Below the pieces are notes generated by a model. That model saw nothing but the letters and a program-made list of their open reading frames with translations, did not search any database and was not told the DNA's origin. From assembly GCF_017114825.1 (NCBI RefSeq), contig NZ_JADEVO010000014.1, positions 61,753 to 125,752 on the forward strand: a DNA stretch of 64,000 nt. Direction: 5' to 3'. Both the position numbers and the translations under genes were made by a program. Shown piece after piece: positions 49,569 to 58,559 of this stretch (positions within the stretch are counted from its first letter, which is position 1; every line of letters begins with the position of its first letter). The DNA is from Pseudomonas gregormendelii. Its GTDB lineage: Bacteria > Pseudomonadota > Gammaproteobacteria > Pseudomonadales > Pseudomonadaceae.

Positions 49569-49582
49569 CCTCTTTAAAGAGG
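49569..49582. promoter_or_regulatory. Perfect 14-base palindrome in the pedF leader
   Basis: CCTCTTTAAAGAGG, 28 bases upstream of the pedF ATG and followed on that strand by TTTTG. It could be an operator or a short RNA hairpin. Confidence 0.4.
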
Positions 49583-49645
49583 CTATGGCAACCATCTTAG
49601 GAAGCACCTGGCGCCAGCCCCATGCTGCTTTAGTGGCCGCCTTCT

Positions 49646-49661
49646 AGTCCCTTGGTAGTAG
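49646..49661. promoter_or_regulatory. Island motif in the divergent pedF/pedE promoter
   Basis: AGTCCCTTGGTAGTAG matches ACTACCTTGGTACTGG at 12 of 16 positions, and its reverse complement also matches at 12, so it can serve both directions. It is 133 bases from pedE and 105 from pedF. Confidence 0.55.
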
Positions 49662-49794
49662 GGCTTGTGGCGCACACTCAAATCAGGTGCCCCTTGGGAA
49701 GTTTTCCCGGCCACAGCGGGATATTTTCCGTATCCGCCAACCCTCCGGGCACACCACCCTGTGCAGGCCAAAACCTCCACTGGGAACTGCAACC

Positions 49795-51687
49795 ATGACA
49801 ATAAGATCGCTACCCGCCCTTTCCCCCTTGACCCTTGCCGTACAGGCCTTCGTGCTGGTGAGCAGCCTGTCGCTCGGCACTGCCAGCCATGCCGCCACTG
49901 CAGCCGCGGCCCCTACCCGCAACGTTTCGTGGGAGGACATTGCCAATGATCACCTGACCACCAAGGACGTGCTGCAGTACGGCATGGGCACCAACGCCCA
50001 GCGCTGGAGCCCGCTGGCCCAGGTCAACGACAAAAACGTGTTCAAGCTGACGCCGGCCTGGTCCTATTCGTTCGGGGACGAGAAGCAGCGCGGCCAGGAA
50101 TCCCAGGCCATCGTCAGTGACGGCGTGGTTTACGTCACCGGGTCTTATTCGCGGGTCTTCGCGCTGGACGCCAAGACCGGCAAACGCCTTTGGACCTACA
50201 ACCATCGTCTGCCGGACAACATTCGTCCGTGCTGTGACGTGGTCAACCGCGGTGCCGCAATCTTCGGCGACAAGATCTACTTTGGCACCCTGGATGCGCG
50301 CCTGATCGCCCTGGACAAGAACACCGGCAAAGTGGTCTGGAACAAGAAGTTCGGTGACCATGCCGCCGGCTACACCATGACCGGCGCACCGGTGCTGATC
50401 AAGGACAAGACCAGCGGCAAGGTGCTGCTGATCCATGGCAGCTCCGGCGATGAGTTCGGCGTGGTCGGGCAACTGTTTGCCCGCGATCCGGACACCGGAG
50501 AGGAAGTCTGGATGCGGCCTTTCGTCGAAGGTCACGTGGGCCGCCTGAACGGCAAGGACAGCACCCCCACCGGCGACGTCAAGGCGCCGTCCTGGCCGAA
50601 TGACCCAACCACCGAAACCGGCAAGGTCGAGGCCTGGAGCCATGGGGGCGGCGCACCGTGGCAGAGTGCGAGCTTCGATCCGGAAACCAACACCATCATC
50701 GTCGGCGCCGGTAACCCCGGCCCGTGGAATACCTGGGCGCGCACGCCCAAGGATGGCAATCCCCACGATTACGACAGCCTCTACACCTCGGGCCAGGTCG
50801 GCGTCGACCCAAGCACCGGCGAAGTGAAATGGTTCTACCAGCACACCCCGAACGACGCCTGGGATTTCTCCGGCAACAACGAGCTGGTGCTGTTCGACTA
50901 CAAGGACAAAGACGGCAAGACGGTCAAGGCCACCGGCCACGCTGACCGCAACGGGTTCTTCTATGTGGTCGATCGCAACAACGGCAAATTGCAGAACGCC
51001 TTCCCCTTCGTCGATAACATCACCTGGGCCAGTCACATCGACCTCAAGACCGGGCGGCCGGTGGAAAACGAAGGCCAGCGTCCAGCCAAGCCACTACCGG
51101 GCGAGACCAAGGGCAAGCCGGTGGAGGTTTCGCCGCCGTTCCTCGGAGGCAAGAACTGGAACCCCATGGCTTACAGCCAGGACACCGGGCTGTTCTATAT
51201 CCCCGGCAACCAGTGGAAGGAGGAGTACTGGACCGAGGAGGTCAGCTACAAGAAAGGCTCGGCTTATCTGGGCATGGGTTTCCGTATCAAGCGCATGTAC
51301 GACGATCACGTCGGCAGCCTGCGCGCGATGAACCCGACCACCGGCAAGGTGGTGTGGGAACACAAGGAGGCCTTGCCGTTGTGGGCCGGTGTGCTGGCGA
51401 CCAAGGGCAACCTGGTGTTTACCGGTACCGGTGATGGTTTCTTCAAGGCCTTCGATGCGAAAACCGGCAAGGAGTTGTGGAAGTTCCAGACCGGCAGCGG
51501 CATCGTCTCGCCGCCAATCACCTGGGAGCAGGATGGCGAGCAGTACATCGGCGTGACCGTTGGCTATGGCGGCGCGGTGCCGTTGTGGGGCGGCGACATG
51601 GCCGAGCTGACCAAACCAGTGGCTCAGGGCGGGTCGTTCTGGGTATTCAAGATTCCGAGCTGGGATAGCCAGGTAGTCCAAAAGTAA
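49795..51687 (+). CDS. pedE: PQQ-dependent alcohol dehydrogenase, calcium type (PedE/ExaA)
   Basis: Periplasmic quinoprotein alcohol dehydrogenase of 630 aa. Signal peptide through GTASHAATA; vicinal cysteines in RPCCDV; metal Asn in [11 protein letters not shown]; catalytic Asp357 followed by Phe358 and Ser359 (AWDFSG). Ser at the second position is the calcium-enzyme form, unlike the Asp in the 44.4 kb gene. The start at 49795 is taken because the signal peptide begins there; the frame to 49687 adds a non-signal extension. The ribosome site (GGGAA) is weak. Monocistronic, ending in a REP doublet. Confidence 0.96.
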   Translation: MTIRSLPALSPLTLAVQAFVLVSSLSLGTASHAATAAAAPTRNVSWEDIANDHLTTKDVLQYGMGTNAQRWSPLAQVNDKNVFKLTPAWSYSFGDEKQRGQESQAIVSDGVVYVTGSYSRVFALDAKTGKRLWTYNHRLPDNIRPCCDVVNRGAAIFGDKIYFGTLDARLIALDKNTGKVVWNKKFGDHAAGYTMTGAPVLIKDKTSGKVLLIHGSSGDEFGVVGQLFARDPDTGEEVWMRPFVEGHVGRLNGKDSTPTGDVKAPSWPNDPTTETGKVEAWSHGGGAPWQSASFDPETNTIIVGAGNPGPWNTWARTPKDGNPHDYDSLYTSGQVGVDPSTGEVKWFYQHTPNDAWDFSGNNELVLFDYKDKDGKTVKATGHADRNGFFYVVDRNNGKLQNAFPFVDNITWASHIDLKTGRPVENEGQRPAKPLPGETKGKPVEVSPPFLGGKNWNPMAYSQDTGLFYIPGNQWKEEYWTEEVSYKKGSAYLGMGFRIKRMYDDHVGSLRAMNPTTGKVVWEHKEALPLWAGVLATKGNLVFTGTGDGFFKAFDAKTGKELWKFQTGSGIVSPPITWEQDGEQYIGVTVGYGGAVPLWGGDMAELTKPVAQGGSFWVFKIPSWDSQVVQK

Positions 51688-51702
51688 ACCACGAACCCCT
51701 TC

Positions 51703-51806
51703 CCTGTAGGAGCGAGCTTGCTCGCGATGAACCCGAAACCAACACGGGGCACCAGACACCCCGCGTCATCGTTCACGACCATCGCGAGCAAGCTCGCTCC
51801 TACAGA
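51703..51806. repeat. REP doublet after pedE
   Basis: Left arm CCTGTAGGAGCGAGCTTGCT, right arm AGCAAGCTCGCTCCTACAG, with a small inner dyad in the spacer. It ends 24 bases before the pentapeptide gene, whose promoter must be in or beyond it. Confidence 0.88.
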
Positions 51807-51830
51807 CCTCCCTCAGCCAGAGATCTCTTC

Positions 51831-52472
51831 ATGAAATATCTGCCTCTAGTACTGCTACTGAGCGTTACGACGGTCCACGCCGCCGCCGACGTTCCGCTCA
51901 TCATCAACGGCTGCACCATCGCCGATCACAGCCAGTGCCCCGGTGCCGACCTCAAGGGCGCGAACCTGAGTAACCAGGACCTGCGCAACATGAATCTCAG
52001 CGGCGCCGACTTGCGCGGGGCCGACCTGCGCCATGCGCGCCTGGACCTGGCGAACCTGGAAAAAGCCCGGCTGCAAGGCGCCAACCTGACCCGCGCCAGC
52101 CTGCAACAGAGCAACCTGCGCCTGGCGAATCTCACCGGGGCAAAATTGCTGGCGATCCAGGGCTGGGGCATGTTTGCCCAGGGCGCACAATTCCAGGATG
52201 CCGACCTCAGTGGTGCCTACCTGCAATTCGCCCGGCTTTCCGGGGCCAGGATGCACAGTGCCAACCTGCGTGCGGCAGATCTGGAGATGACCTGGCTGAG
52301 CAAGGCGGACCTCAAGGGCGCGAATCTCCCAGACGCGAATCTGCAGGAATCCAAGTTTGGTGAAAGTAATCTTGAGCAGGCGAACCTGAGTGGATCGCGC
52401 CAGCATTATGCGAACTTTCAAGATGCCAATATGGAGGGGTGTTCGGGGTGTCCAACAACGTGGAATAAATGA
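51831..52472 (+). CDS. Secreted pentapeptide-repeat protein
   Basis: A 213 aa protein with a signal peptide (MKYLPLVLLLSVTTVHAAAD) and about 25 tandem A(D/N)LxX pentapeptides starting at CPGADLKGANLSNQDLRNMN, expected to fold as a right-handed quadrilateral beta helix. Two cysteine pairs, near residues 27-36 and at the very end (GCSGCP), may cap the helix ends or bind something. The function is unknown; homologues sit at this spot in ped clusters, so a periplasmic structural or partner role for the quinoproteins is inferred. The ribosome site is poor. Confidence 0.9.
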   Translation: MKYLPLVLLLSVTTVHAAADVPLIINGCTIADHSQCPGADLKGANLSNQDLRNMNLSGADLRGADLRHARLDLANLEKARLQGANLTRASLQQSNLRLANLTGAKLLAIQGWGMFAQGAQFQDADLSGAYLQFARLSGARMHSANLRAADLEMTWLSKADLKGANLPDANLQESKFGESNLEQANLSGSRQHYANFQDANMEGCSGCPTTWNK

Positions 52473-52582
52473 GCCGACCATATCCTCCTACGGAATGGTT
52501 TGCCTCCCCAAAGTCATGATTGATATACAACATTTTGTGGGCAGACCAAGCTCGCTTCTACCGTGGGAATGGGTGTGTTCTT

Positions 52583-53221
52583 TCACCCCGCCTTGCGCAC
52601 CACTCCCATATCGATGCCCAGATGCACCAGCTCGGCGTGGGAGCTGACTTGCAGTTTGCTCTTGAGCAAGGTCAGGTGATTGGAGACGGTCTTGGCGCTG
52701 ATGCTCAATTGCTCGGCAATCATCCGGGCCGGGGTGCCCTTGGCGAGCATCACGAAAATCTCCAGCTCGCGCTGGGTCATGCTCTTCAGGCGCGGATCGC
52801 TGGCGTCGTGTTGCGGATGGCAGGCCAGTTGCGTGGCAAGGGGTTGTTCGATATAGGCGTGCCCGGCCAGGATGCGCCGCACGGCTTCGATCAGCACCTC
52901 AGGTGCCGAGCTTTTCGTCAGGTAACCCGAAGCCCCCGCTTCCAGTGCCTGGCGCACTAGCGGTAATTCATCGTGCATGCTGAAAAACAGCACACGCAAT
53001 TGCGGCAGGCGCTGACGCAGGCGGCGGGTGGTCTCCAGGCCGCTGATGCCTGGCAGGCCAAAATCCATGATCACCAGGTTCGGTACTGCTTCCTGGACGC
53101 GGATCAAAGCCTCTTCGCCAGTGGCCGCTTCACGCACCTCCAGGGCGGGCAGCAGCGCGCGCAGCAAACTGGCGTAGCCCTGGCGGACCACGGCATGGTC
53201 ATCAACCAGCAGAATATTCAT
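52583..53221 (-). CDS. pedR1: LuxR-type response regulator PedR1 (EraR/ExaE type)
   Basis: NarL/FixJ-family regulator of 212 aa. Receiver at residues 1-120 with ILLVDDHAVVRQG, phospho-Asp in LVIMDFGLPG and Lys in GYLTKSS; GerE HTH at about 145-205 (MTQRELEIFVMLAKGTPARM ... KTVSNHLTLLKSKL). Partner of the kinase gene it overlaps (ATGA at 53221). The start at 53221 has GGAGG four bases upstream; the longer frame to 53317 reads inside the kinase gene. In P. aeruginosa this pair controls ethanol oxidation genes, including exaA or its partner cytochrome. Confidence 0.92.
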   Translation of the reverse strand: MNILLVDDHAVVRQGYASLLRALLPALEVREAATGEEALIRVQEAVPNLVIMDFGLPGISGLETTRRLRQRLPQLRVLFFSMHDELPLVRQALEAGASGYLTKSSAPEVLIEAVRRILAGHAYIEQPLATQLACHPQHDASDPRLKSMTQRELEIFVMLAKGTPARMIAEQLSISAKTVSNHLTLLKSKLQVSSHAELVHLGIDMGVVRKAG

Positions 53222-54486
53222 CACACCTCCAATGGCATGTTCAAGGCCAGCGCCCAACCGGCACCGGGATGGCTGATAATCCGCAGCACGCCGCCCAGGC
53301 TGCGGGCGCGCTCGCACATCGAGTACAGGCCGACGCCCGGTTGCTGCGGTTGCCGGGCGCCTCGGCCGTTGTCGCGCACCAGCAAACGCAAGCGCCCACC
53401 CTGATGCTGCAGGCGGATCCGCACCTGGCTGGCATCGGCATGGCGCACGATGTTGGTCAAGGCCTCCTGCAGCAGTCGATAAAGATGGGTTTTACTGCTG
53501 CTGGACAACGCTGGCATCTGCACGCTGACCCGCAGCTGGCATTCGATGCCCTGGCGCACCTGCCATTGCTCCACCAGCAAAGCCACTGCCTGCTCCAGGG
53601 GCAGATGCTGCAGTACTACCGGGTAAAGGTCCTGCACCAGGGCGCGAAATCCTTGCTGCAGATGCTCGCAGTTGTGTTCCAGTTCGCGCACTGTGCGTTC
53701 CACTGCTTGCGGCTGGTCCGCGACCCAGCGCAGCAGACAGGCCTGGGCGCGAATACCCGCCAGGTACTGGCCGAGGTCGTCGTGCAGGGTCTGCGCCAGA
53801 TGAGTGCGCTCCTGCTCCTGCTCCTGCACTGCCAGCAAGGTCCGGGTCAAATGCGCGTTATCGGCGCAAGCCTGCTCCAGCGCCTGGGCCATCTGATTAA
53901 AATGCGTCGCCAGCTGCCGTGCTTCAGGAACCCCTTCGGTGGCCAGGCGCACCTTGAGCTGGCCGTCGGAAACTTGCTGCAGTGCTCGGAGTAATTCATC
54001 GAGCAGGCCCATGCCGCGGCCAACCGCCCAGCGAATGGTCAGCAGGCTTACCAGCAGCGCAAGGCCGCACAATGCCAACAGTTGCTGGAGGGAATCCCAG
54101 ACCTCGTCGATCTCGTCACGCGGATCGACCGCAATCTGCACCCGACGGCCATCCTGCAGCTCCAGCACCCGCTCGTGGTGCCGCGCCTGGGCAAACAGCA
54201 CGCTCGCAAGCCACGCGTCCGGGCCATGTTGGGTGCCCGCCCGAGGCGCCTCGCCGGGTTCCAGCCAGCGCACCCGCACATGCCGCAAGCTGCGGGTGAG
54301 CCCGGGTTGCAAACTGGCCGGGTCGCGCCCGGCCGTTTCACTCAGGTACTCGACCACGGCCTGGGCCGATTGCAGTTCGCGCTCCACATCCGCCAGCGCC
54401 TGATGCAACAGCAAGCCCGTGCACGCCAGCGTCACCAGGGTGAAAAACCCGCACACCCAGAGGTTGATTCGCCATAGCGCCGACAT
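53221..54486 (-). CDS. pedS1: Membrane sensor kinase PedS1 (ExaD/EraS type)
   Basis: NarX/DegS-type histidine kinase of 421 aa. TM1 about residues 8-30, a periplasmic domain of about 100 residues with short charged loops, TM2 about 135-155 (LLALCGLALLVSLLTI), HAMP, then HisKA_3 with the phospho-His in TLHDDLGQYLAGIRAQ and a compact HATPase (QEALTNIVRHADASQ; GVGLYSMCERARSLGG). The ligand is unknown; alcohols or their oxidation state are plausible. It starts two bases after a small membrane-peptide gene and overlaps pedR1. Confidence 0.92.
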   Translation of the reverse strand: MSALWRINLWVCGFFTLVTLACTGLLLHQALADVERELQSAQAVVEYLSETAGRDPASLQPGLTRSLRHVRVRWLEPGEAPRAGTQHGPDAWLASVLFAQARHHERVLELQDGRRVQIAVDPRDEIDEVWDSLQQLLALCGLALLVSLLTIRWAVGRGMGLLDELLRALQQVSDGQLKVRLATEGVPEARQLATHFNQMAQALEQACADNAHLTRTLLAVQEQEQERTHLAQTLHDDLGQYLAGIRAQACLLRWVADQPQAVERTVRELEHNCEHLQQGFRALVQDLYPVVLQHLPLEQAVALLVEQWQVRQGIECQLRVSVQMPALSSSSKTHLYRLLQEALTNIVRHADASQVRIRLQHQGGRLRLLVRDNGRGARQPQQPGVGLYSMCERARSLGGVLRIISHPGAGWALALNMPLEV

Positions 54487-54488
54487 GC

Positions 54489-54611
54489 CTAGCGCCCCGG
54501 CGTCGCGGAGAACACCGCCAGCGGCGCGGGGCGCGAGCCATGCAGTTTATCCACGCCGATCAGGCTGAGGATCAGCAGGAACGGCAGCAGTAGCGCTTTG
54601 AAAATCCGCAT
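54489..54611 (-). CDS. Small membrane peptide upstream of pedS1
   Basis: A 40-codon frame not usually annotated. It starts MRIFKALLLPFLLILSLIG, one basic-flanked hydrophobic helix or uncleaved signal, followed by a short polar tail rich in Pro and Ala that ends TPGR. GGAGG lies nine bases before the ATG, one of the better ribosome sites nearby, and its TAG is two bases before the pedS1 start. Position and ribosome site suggest a real leader gene of the pedS1-pedR1 unit, perhaps a kinase partner. No homologue is known to me. Confidence 0.6.
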   Translation of the reverse strand: MRIFKALLLPFLLILSLIGVDKLHGSRPAPLAVFSATPGR

Positions 54612-54678
54612 GGCCCAGCGCCTCCAGAGGTCGTGGCTGTTACAACCCATGCTAAAACCGCGCCGCGCAGGTGGAGTT

Positions 54679-54694
54679 ACTACCTTGGTACTGG
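54679..54694. promoter_or_regulatory. Island motif between the pedS1 unit and pedA1
   Basis: ACTACCTTGGTACTGG, taken as the reference form of the repeated motif. It lies 75 bases before pedA1 and 67 bases before the divergent small-peptide gene, so it could serve either. Confidence 0.6.
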
Positions 54695-54769
54695 CTGACT
54701 GGTACTTTCTGCATATTTCTTATCGCCCTTCGGGTTCCTATGCTGGCGCTACCTGGAACGGAGTGCACC

Positions 54770-55954
54770 ATGCGCCAGCTAGCCCCCTACGCCCTGACCT
54801 GCCTGCTGGCGATCGCCTGCACCGCCCTGCCGTCCGCTCACAGCCGGGCCGCCGAGGCGCCGTTGCAGGTGCGGATCGGCTACCTGGGCTATCGCCCCGA
54901 CCCGGGTCCTGTGCTGTCGAACATCATTGCCGAACCGGACGATGCCGGCTTGCGCGGCGCCGAACTGGCGATCACCGACAGCAACAGTACCGGGCGCTTT
55001 CTCAACCAGAGCTACACCCTGGTCGACGGCAGTGCCGACAGCCCGCAAGCCCTGCTCGAGGCCGCCCAGGCGCAACACCGGCAAGGTCTGCGGTTGTTCG
55101 TGGTGAACGCCCCGGTCGACAGCCTGCGCCAACTCAGTGCGGCCCTGCCCGACAGCCTGCTGTTCAACGCTGGCAGCCCCGACGACAGCTTGCGCACCAC
55201 CGACTGCCTGGCGAACGTGCTGCACAGCCTGCCCAGCCGGGCGATGCTGGCGGACGCCCTGGCGCAGTTCCTGGTAGTGCGCAAATGGCAGCGGGCGCTG
55301 CTGATCGTCGGCCCGACCGCCGACGATCAAGCCTATGCCGCGGCCCTGCGGCGTGCAGCGAAACGCTTCGGCTTGAAGCTGGTGGCGGAGAAAGCCTGGA
55401 GTTTCGACAACGACCAGCGCCGCAGCGCCCAGGCCGACATGCCACTGTTCACCCAGACCGCCGAGTACGACTTGGTGCTGGTAGCCGATGAGCGCGGCGA
55501 CTTTGGTGAATACGTGCCCTACCAGACCTGGTACCCACGCCCCGTCGCCGGCACCCAGGGCCTGACCCCGGTGGGCTGGCACAAAACCGTGGAAACCTAC
55601 GGCGCCGCGCAGTTGCAGAAGCGTTTCGAAGCCCTGGCCGGACGCTGGATGAACGACCGGGATTTTGCCGCCTGGATCGCCGTGCGCAGCGTCGCCAGCG
55701 CGGTGAGCAAGCTGCGCCAGGCAGATCCCCTGGCAATCCGTCAGCTGCAACTCAGCGATCAACTGCCCCTGGACGGTTTCAAGGGCCGCAAGCTCAGTTA
55801 TCGGCCGTGGAACGGTCAACTGCGCCAGCCCATTCCTGTCGTGCAACCCCGGGCGCTGGTCAGCACCTCGCCCCAGGAAGGCTTTCTGCACCCCTTCAAT
55901 GAGATGGACAGCCTGGGCTACGACAAGCCCGAGGTCAGCTGCCGCTTTCCCTGA
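54770..55954 (+). CDS. pedA1: Periplasmic ABC-type binding protein of the PQQ alcohol-oxidation island (PedA1)
   Basis: A 394 aa periplasmic protein with the type-I (Leu/Ile/Val-receptor-like) fold. Signal peptide through SHSRAA, then VRIGYLGYRPDPGPVL; later QFLVVRKWQRALLIVGPT and EYVPYQTWYPRPVAGTQGLT. GGAG lies six bases before the ATG at 54770; the frame upstream to 54671 reads through the promoter motif and is rejected. First gene of pedA1-A2-B-C. In P. putida the PedA1A2BC system is reported to be needed for growth at low lanthanide levels, so lanthanide or chelator handling is the likely role. Confidence 0.9.
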   Translation: MRQLAPYALTCLLAIACTALPSAHSRAAEAPLQVRIGYLGYRPDPGPVLSNIIAEPDDAGLRGAELAITDSNSTGRFLNQSYTLVDGSADSPQALLEAAQAQHRQGLRLFVVNAPVDSLRQLSAALPDSLLFNAGSPDDSLRTTDCLANVLHSLPSRAMLADALAQFLVVRKWQRALLIVGPTADDQAYAAALRRAAKRFGLKLVAEKAWSFDNDQRRSAQADMPLFTQTAEYDLVLVADERGDFGEYVPYQTWYPRPVAGTQGLTPVGWHKTVETYGAAQLQKRFEALAGRWMNDRDFAAWIAVRSVASAVSKLRQADPLAIRQLQLSDQLPLDGFKGRKLSYRPWNGQLRQPIPVVQPRALVSTSPQEGFLHPFNEMDSLGYDKPEVSCRFP

Positions 55955-55999
55955 CCCCTGACGTTCAACAACTACAACAACAACAAAAAGGAATTCGCC

Positions 56000-56959
56000 A
56001 TGCGCCGCACCCTGCTCTCATGCGCCCTGCTACTCGCCGCCGGGCATGCCGCGGCCAGCACCGCCTGGGTCTCCAACGAGAAGGACAACAGCCTCAGCCT
56101 GATCGACATGCAGACCCTGCAAGTCACCGATACCCTGCCCGTCGGCCAGCGTCCACGAGGCCTGTTGCTGTCCCACGACAACACGCTGCTGTACATCTGC
56201 GCCAGCGACTCGGATCGCGTGCAGGTCATGGACGTCGCCACGCGCAAGATCATCAAGGAACTGCCATCCGGCAAGGACCCCGAGCAGTTCGCCCTGCACC
56301 CTAACAATCGCTGGTTGTATGTCTCCAACGAAGACGATGCGCTGGTGACGGTGATCGACACCGAAACCTCCAAGGTGCTGGGCCAGATCAGTGTCGGCGT
56401 CGAACCCGAAGGCATGGCCGTCAGTCCCGACGGCAAATGGGCGGTCAACACCAGCGAAACCACCAACATGCTGCACTGGATCGACACCAGCACCCAGACC
56501 CTGGCGGACAGCACGCTGGTAGACCAGCGCCCGCGCTTCGTCGAGTTCACCCCAAACGGTGCGCAATTGTGGGCCTCGGCGGAAATCGGCGGCACGGTGA
56601 CCATTCTCGACGTTGCAACCCGCCAGGTGCTCAAGACCCTGACGTTCCAGATCAAGGGTGTGCACCCGGACAAGGTGCAGCCGGTGGGCATCAAGCTCAG
56701 TGCCGATGGCAAATACGGCTTCGTTGCCCTCGGCCCGGCCAATCATGTGGCGGTGATTGATGCCAAGACCTTCGAGATCCTCGATTACCTGCTGGTGGGC
56801 CGGCGAGTCTGGCAGATGGCGTTTACCCCGGATCAGAAGCAGTTGCTGGCCACCAACGGGGTCAGCGGTGACGTATCGGTGATCGATGTCGACAGCCTCA
56901 AGGTCAGCAAGTCGGTCAAGGTTGGACGTTATCCGTGGGGCGTGGTGGTCACGCCATGA
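56000..56959 (+). CDS. pedA2: PQQ-dependent catabolism-associated beta-propeller protein (PedA2)
   Basis: Secreted seven-bladed YVTN-type propeller (319 aa). Signal peptide ends at AAGHAAA, then STAWVSNEKDNSLSLID. Blade repeats of the form NxLxVIDxxTxKV and VGxxPxGxAxSPDG recur about seven times. No catalytic motif is visible, so it is probably a binding or scaffold protein. AAGGA lies eight bases before the ATG. Its stop overlaps the ATPase start (ATGA), tying it to the transporter genes. Confidence 0.92.
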   Translation: MRRTLLSCALLLAAGHAAASTAWVSNEKDNSLSLIDMQTLQVTDTLPVGQRPRGLLLSHDNTLLYICASDSDRVQVMDVATRKIIKELPSGKDPEQFALHPNNRWLYVSNEDDALVTVIDTETSKVLGQISVGVEPEGMAVSPDGKWAVNTSETTNMLHWIDTSTQTLADSTLVDQRPRFVEFTPNGAQLWASAEIGGTVTILDVATRQVLKTLTFQIKGVHPDKVQPVGIKLSADGKYGFVALGPANHVAVIDAKTFEILDYLLVGRRVWQMAFTPDQKQLLATNGVSGDVSVIDVDSLKVSKSVKVGRYPWGVVVTP

Positions 56960-57696
56960 ACGCCATGAACGCGCTGGAGGTCAGCGACCTGAGTTTTGCC
57001 TACGGCGCGCGGGAGGCGTTGCGCAAGGTAAGTTTCAGCCTGGCGCCAGGGCGGTTTGCCGCATTACTGGGGCCCAACGGCGCCGGCAAATCCACGCTGA
57101 TCGCCTTGCTCACCCGACTCTACGACCTGCAACGCGGCGACATTGTCGTGGGTCAGTGCTCACTGCGCACTACGCCACGCCCGGCCCTCAGGCAGTTGGG
57201 TGTGGTGTTCCAGCAAAGTACCCTGGACCTGGACCTCAGCGTCGAACAGAACCTGCGCTACCACGCGGCGTTGCATGGCCTGGGCCGCCGCCAGACCGCG
57301 TTGCGGGTCGATGCCGAGCTGGCCCGCCAGGGCCTGACCGAGCGGCGCGGTGAACGGGTTCGCGAGCTCAATGGCGGGCACCGCCGCCGGGTGGAAATCG
57401 CCCGTGCGCTGTTGCACGAACCGCGCCTGCTGCTGCTCGACGAGGCCAGTGCGGGCCTCGATCCAGCCAGCCGCCTGGCCCTCAACCAGCATATCCGCAG
57501 CCTGTGCCGCGAGCAGCAGATCAGCGTGCTCTGGACCACTCACCTGCTCGACGAAGTGCAAGCCGGCGACGACCTGTTGATTCTGCATCAAGGACGCCTG
57601 GTCGCCAGCGGTCAGGCTGATGCCCTGAGCCTTGAGCACGGCGGCGACCTGGGTTCGGCTTTCGCGCACCTGACCAACCCGGGAGCTTCACGATGA
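56956..57696 (+). CDS. pedB: ABC transporter ATP-binding protein (PedB)
   Basis: Cytoplasmic ATPase of 246 aa. Walker A GPNGAGKST, Q-loop in VVFQQST, Walker B LLLLDEASAGLD and switch His in TTHLLDE are all intact. The signature loop reads LNGGHRRRVEIARAL instead of LSGGQ, seen in some ABC-2 type ATPases of this group. The start at 56956 overlaps the propeller stop; another ATG three codons on is possible. It overlaps the permease gene at its 3' end. Confidence 0.93.
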   Translation: MNAMNALEVSDLSFAYGAREALRKVSFSLAPGRFAALLGPNGAGKSTLIALLTRLYDLQRGDIVVGQCSLRTTPRPALRQLGVVFQQSTLDLDLSVEQNLRYHAALHGLGRRQTALRVDAELARQGLTERRGERVRELNGGHRRRVEIARALLHEPRLLLLDEASAGLDPASRLALNQHIRSLCREQQISVLWTTHLLDEVQAGDDLLILHQGRLVASGQADALSLEHGGDLGSAFAHLTNPGASR

Positions 57697-58484
57697 ATGC
57701 CTACTGGCACTGCTTCAGCGGCATCGTGCTGCGCGAATGGCTGCGCTTTGTGCTGCAACGCACGCGTTTCCTCAGCGCGCTGGTGCGGCCTTTGCTGTGG
57801 CTGCTGGTGTTCGCCGCCGGTTTCCGCGCAGCGCTGGGGATCGCGATCATCGAGCCCTACGACACCTACATCCCCTACGAGGTGTACATCATCCCGGGCC
57901 TTGCCTGCATGATCCTCCTGTTCAACGGTATGCAGGGCTCGCTGTCGATGGTCTACGACCGGGAGATGGGCAGCATGCGCGTGCTGTTGACCAGCCCGCT
58001 GCCGAGGACCTTCCTGCTGTGCAGCAAGCTGCTGGCCACCGCGCTGATTTCGCTGTTGCAGGTGTATGCCTTCCTGGCGATTGCCTGGGTGTACGGCGTG
58101 CAACCGCCGGCCATGGGCCTGCTGGTCGCCTTGCCCGCGTTGCTACTCGTGGCGTTGATGCTCAGCGCACTGGGGTTGTTGCTGTCCAACGCCATCCGCC
58201 AGCTGGAGAACTTCGCCGGGGTGATGAACTTCGTGATTTTCCCGTTGTTTTTCCTGTCTTCGGCCCTGTACCCGCTGTGGAAGATGCGCGAGTCGAGTGA
58301 GTGGTTGTACTGGCTGTGCGCGATCAACCCGTTTACTCATGCGGTGGAGTTGGTGCGATTTGCGTTGTATGAGCGGTTCAATCCGCTGGCGCTGGCCGTC
58401 TGCGCTGCATTGACCCTGGTGTTTGCGCTGCTCGCAGTGATGACCTTCAACCCGCAACACGCGGCCCTGCGCAAATCAACCTGA
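57693..58484 (+). CDS. pedC: ABC-2 type transporter permease (PedC)
   Basis: Inner-membrane permease of 263 aa with six hydrophobic segments and the ABC-2 layout: long first cytoplasmic loop, GMQGSLSMVYDREMGSMRVLLTS in the coupling region, and a C-terminal INPFTHAVELVRFALY loop. ABC-2 permeases are usually exporters, which contrasts with the periplasmic binding protein encoded upstream. It starts within the ATPase stop (ATGA). Confidence 0.93.
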   Translation: MNAYWHCFSGIVLREWLRFVLQRTRFLSALVRPLLWLLVFAAGFRAALGIAIIEPYDTYIPYEVYIIPGLACMILLFNGMQGSLSMVYDREMGSMRVLLTSPLPRTFLLCSKLLATALISLLQVYAFLAIAWVYGVQPPAMGLLVALPALLLVALMLSALGLLLSNAIRQLENFAGVMNFVIFPLFFLSSALYPLWKMRESSEWLYWLCAINPFTHAVELVRFALYERFNPLALAVCAALTLVFALLAVMTFNPQHAALRKST

Positions 58485-58559
58485 GCCCGCATCGTGTTGG
58501 GCACCCCGACAGTGGAGCTTCATTCATTCACCGGGAACGGGGTGCGCAGGGTAAAAATT

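Noticed and set aside
52543..52570. A REP half-unit near the pedR1 3' end
   Set aside because: Only a short degenerate match (AGCTCGCTTCTACCGTGGGA region) without an inverted partner; too weak to list as a repeat.
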